From: Clostridium sp.
Lineage (GTDB): Bacteria > Bacillota > Clostridia > Acetivibrionales > Acetivibrionaceae
Assembly: GCA_012841175.1 (NCBI GenBank)
Contig: DUVG01000002.1
Location: forward strand, 1-7,132
DNA length: 7,132 bases
Direction of reading: 5' to 3'
The position numbers were made by a program, and so were the translations under genes. The notes beneath the pieces are model-generated. The model had not been told where the DNA came from. It searched no databases and was given only the letters and a program-made list of their open reading frames with translations. Of the stretch, positions 5,723 to 7,132 are shown piece by piece. Numbering within the stretch: position 1 is the stretch's first letter; every line of letters begins with the position of its first letter.

Positions 5723-6478
5723 CTATTTCCATTGCTCTAACTTACTGCTCATCCATGCACAAACATCCATAGAATACACTGCATTAAGATTTTTTCCAGT
5801 CAGTACCTGGTCAATAGCACCTAAGCCTTTAGCCTTTCCCTTATGAAGCAGCAATCCTTGTTTACCATATGCCTTAGCAAGACTTAAATCATGTACCACC
5901 GATATAACTGCACGTCCCGGAGTTTTTAACCACTCTTGTATCAATTCAAATGTCTGCTTTTGATATAAAAGATCTAAATGATTGGTAGGCTCATCTAGCA
6001 TTAGGATCTTAGGGTCTTGTGCAAAAAGCTGAGCTAGAAAAACCCTCTGTAACTCTCCTCCTGAAAGGGTTAAAACCGACTGGTCAAGCAGTGAAGTAAG
6101 TCCTGCCATTTCAATGGCTTTTAAAATATGTTCTTCATCATCTTTATTTGTACGTGAAAATATGCTTGGTGCATAGGAGTACCGTCCTAACCTGATAACC
6201 TCCTGTACTGTAAAAGAATAGTTAATAGAATTGTTTTGTGCCAAAACACCTATGGCTTTTGCCCTGTCATGGGCTTTATATTTTTTAATGTTTTTATCAT
6301 TAAAGTAAACCTCCCCTGTATAGGGTGTTCCTTGTGCAATAGCATTTATTATGGTGCTTTTTCCTGCACCATTAGGTCCTACAATCATAAGCCATTGCCC
6401 TTCTTTAACAGAGAAGCTGACATCGTCAACAATTGTAAGTTTTCCATATCTCACCGTTAAATTCTTTACCTCAAGCAT
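5723..6478 (-). CDS. ABC transporter ATP-binding protein, FepC/BtuD-type (siderophore/haem/cobalamin uptake)
   Basis: The 251-residue cytoplasmic ATPase would power import of an iron chelate, haem or cobalamin through the FecCD-type permease encoded just upstream. All nucleotide-binding motifs are intact: Walker A GPNGAGKST (34-42), Q-loop Q81, signature LSGGELQ (138-144), Walker B ILMLDE (158-163) followed by PTNHLD, and H-loop H196 in VVHD. Length is normal for the COG1120-type group. I placed the start at ATG 6478, with AAGGAGG (6492-6486) 7 nt before it. The frame extends 16 residues further to another ATG at 6526, but that would put the ribosome binding site inside the gene and deepen the overlap. 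The true start overlaps the permease 3' end by 8 nt (ATGCTTGA), suggesting translational coupling. The substrate cannot be read from the ATPase; the binding protein gene is presumably beyond the right edge. Confidence 0.92.
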   Translation of the reverse strand: MLEVKNLTVRYGKLTIVDDVSFSVKEGQWLMIVGPNGAGKSTIINAIAQGTPYTGEVYFNDKNIKKYKAHDRAKAIGVLAQNNSINYSFTVQEVIRLGRYSYAPSIFSRTNKDDEEHILKAIEMAGLTSLLDQSVLTLSGGELQRVFLAQLFAQDPKILMLDEPTNHLDLLYQKQTFELIQEWLKTPGRAVISVVHDLSLAKAYGKQGLLLHKGKAKGLGAIDQVLTGKNLNAVYSMDVCAWMSSKLEQWK

Positions 6479-7132
6479 GGCTTTTCCTCCTTGAACTATA
6501 AAATATATAGATAAATAATATTGCACCTATAAAGGAGGTAACCACTCCAATGGGCAGTTCTAGTGGATTTAGTAATATACGTGCTATAAGGTCTGCAAAC
6601 ATAAGAAAAATTGCTCCTCCAAACAAAGAGGTAGGAATCAGCCTTTTGTGGTTTGGTCCTGTAAGCATACGCACCATATGGGGTACAACTAAGCCAACAA
6701 AACCAATTGTCCCACCAATGGATACACATACTCCTATAAGTCCTGAAACAGCAATCATAACAATAAACTTCACCCTCTTCACATTTACCCCTATATGTCG
6801 TGCATTTTCTTCACCAATGGCAAAGGCATTTAATTCCCGTGCATGAAAAAGAATAATCACACCAAATATCACCAAGGCTATGAAAAGCACCAAGGCATTT
6901 TCATAACTACTGCCAGACAGGCTTCCCATTAGCCAGAAGGTAATTTGCTTAACCCTGTCTGATGCAAATGTAGTGATAAGGGACAATACACTAGAAACAA
7001 ACATGGAATATATCACACCAATAAGAATAATAGTATTGGTTGATAGGGAAAAATCCATTTTATAAGAGAGAGTAAGAATTATAATAAGGGATAAAAAGGC
7101 AAATATTATAGCCATCACCATAGTACCTGCAA
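6471..7132 (-). CDS. FecCD-family ABC permease, C-terminal two thirds (cut by window edge)
   Basis: The reading frame is open to the right edge. The visible part has about 220 residues of a family usually around 330, so the first 100 or so residues and the start lie outside. The ATG at 7121 is internal, because the frame continues upstream without a stop. The remaining hydrophobic segments fit the ten-helix BtuC/FecCD fold of the membrane dimer. Family sequences are clear: RELNAFAIGEENARHIGV, which includes the cytoplasmic segment near the ATPase contact, then VSIGGTIGFVGLVVPHMVR, and the LPIGVVTSFIGAILF end. It ends in a basic tail (SSRRKSHA) and overlaps the ATPase start by 8 nt, so the two are co-translated. 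Substrate class is inferred from the family: ferric siderophore, haem or cobalamin. Confidence 0.94.
   Translation of the reverse strand, partial: AGTMVMAIIFAFLSLIIILTLSYKMDFSLSTNTIILIGVIYSMFVSSVLSLITTFASDRVKQITFWLMGSLSGSSYENALVLFIALVIFGVIILFHARELNAFAIGEENARHIGVNVKRVKFIVMIAVSGLIGVCVSIGGTIGFVGLVVPHMVRMLTGPNHKRLIPTSLFGGAIFLMFADLIARILLNPLELPIGVVTSFIGAILFIYIFYSSRRKSHA
6486..6492 (-). promoter_or_regulatory. Ribosome binding site deciding the ATPase start
   Basis: AAGGAGG on the minus strand lies inside the last codons of the permease gene (SSRRK) and 7 nt before ATG 6478. This supports a short overlapping start rather than the longer reading from 6526. Confidence 0.8.

Noticed and set aside
6479..6526. 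Sixteen-residue N-terminal extension of the ABC ATPase
   Set aside because: It overlaps the permease coding end, contains the Shine-Dalgarno sequence for ATG 6478, and the family's conserved N-terminus begins at that later Met.
6550..6846. Plus-strand open frame opposite the permease, and smaller open frames opposite the LtaS-like, GH5, GtrA-like and ATPase genes
   Set aside because: All overlap genes with clear family motifs on the other strand, carry no recognisable domain and lack convincing ribosome binding sites.

Overview
The window looks like chromosomal DNA of a low-GC, Gram-positive, anaerobic cellulolytic clostridium. The base composition is strongly AT-rich and the ribosome binding sites are GGAGG-type. 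It carries a secreted GH5 cellulase ending in a type I dockerin, the plug module of cellulosomes, and a lipoteichoic-acid-synthase-type membrane enzyme. The species cannot be named from the sequence alone. No mobile element, CRISPR array, tRNA or rRNA is visible.

Layout, left to right: (i) the N-terminal two thirds of pyruvate kinase on the minus strand, cut by the left edge; (ii) a roughly 310-base divergent intergenic region with a promoter in each direction, a GAATATT triple repeat phased at 11 bp just downstream of the pyruvate kinase promoter, and overlapping inverted repeats in the other leader; (iii) an LtaS-like polyglycerol-phosphate synthase on the plus strand; (iv) the dockerin-bearing GH5 glycoside hydrolase on the plus strand, with its own promoter-like sequence and a hairpin plus U-tract in its leader; (v) a perfect 32-bp palindromic bidirectional terminator; (vi) a GtrA/GtcA-family small membrane protein on the minus strand with its own extended -10 promoter; (vii) the end of an iron-siderophore/haem/cobalamin-type ABC importer operon on the minus strand, with the ATPase overlapping the 3' end of a FecCD-type permease that runs off the right edge.

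Functionally these are mostly independent units: central metabolism (pyruvate kinase), cell-envelope polymer synthesis (LtaS-like), extracellular cellulose degradation (GH5-dockerin), lipid-linked sugar translocation (GtrA-like) and metal-chelate uptake (FecCD/FepC-like). The most plausible hidden link is between the LtaS-like enzyme and the GtrA-like protein, because GtcA-type flippases supply lipid-linked sugars for teichoic acid glycosylation in other Firmicutes. I see no convincing wholly new multigene system. The items most worth checking are the putative operator at the pyruvate kinase start site, the attenuator-like cellulase leader and the dockerin recognition residues.
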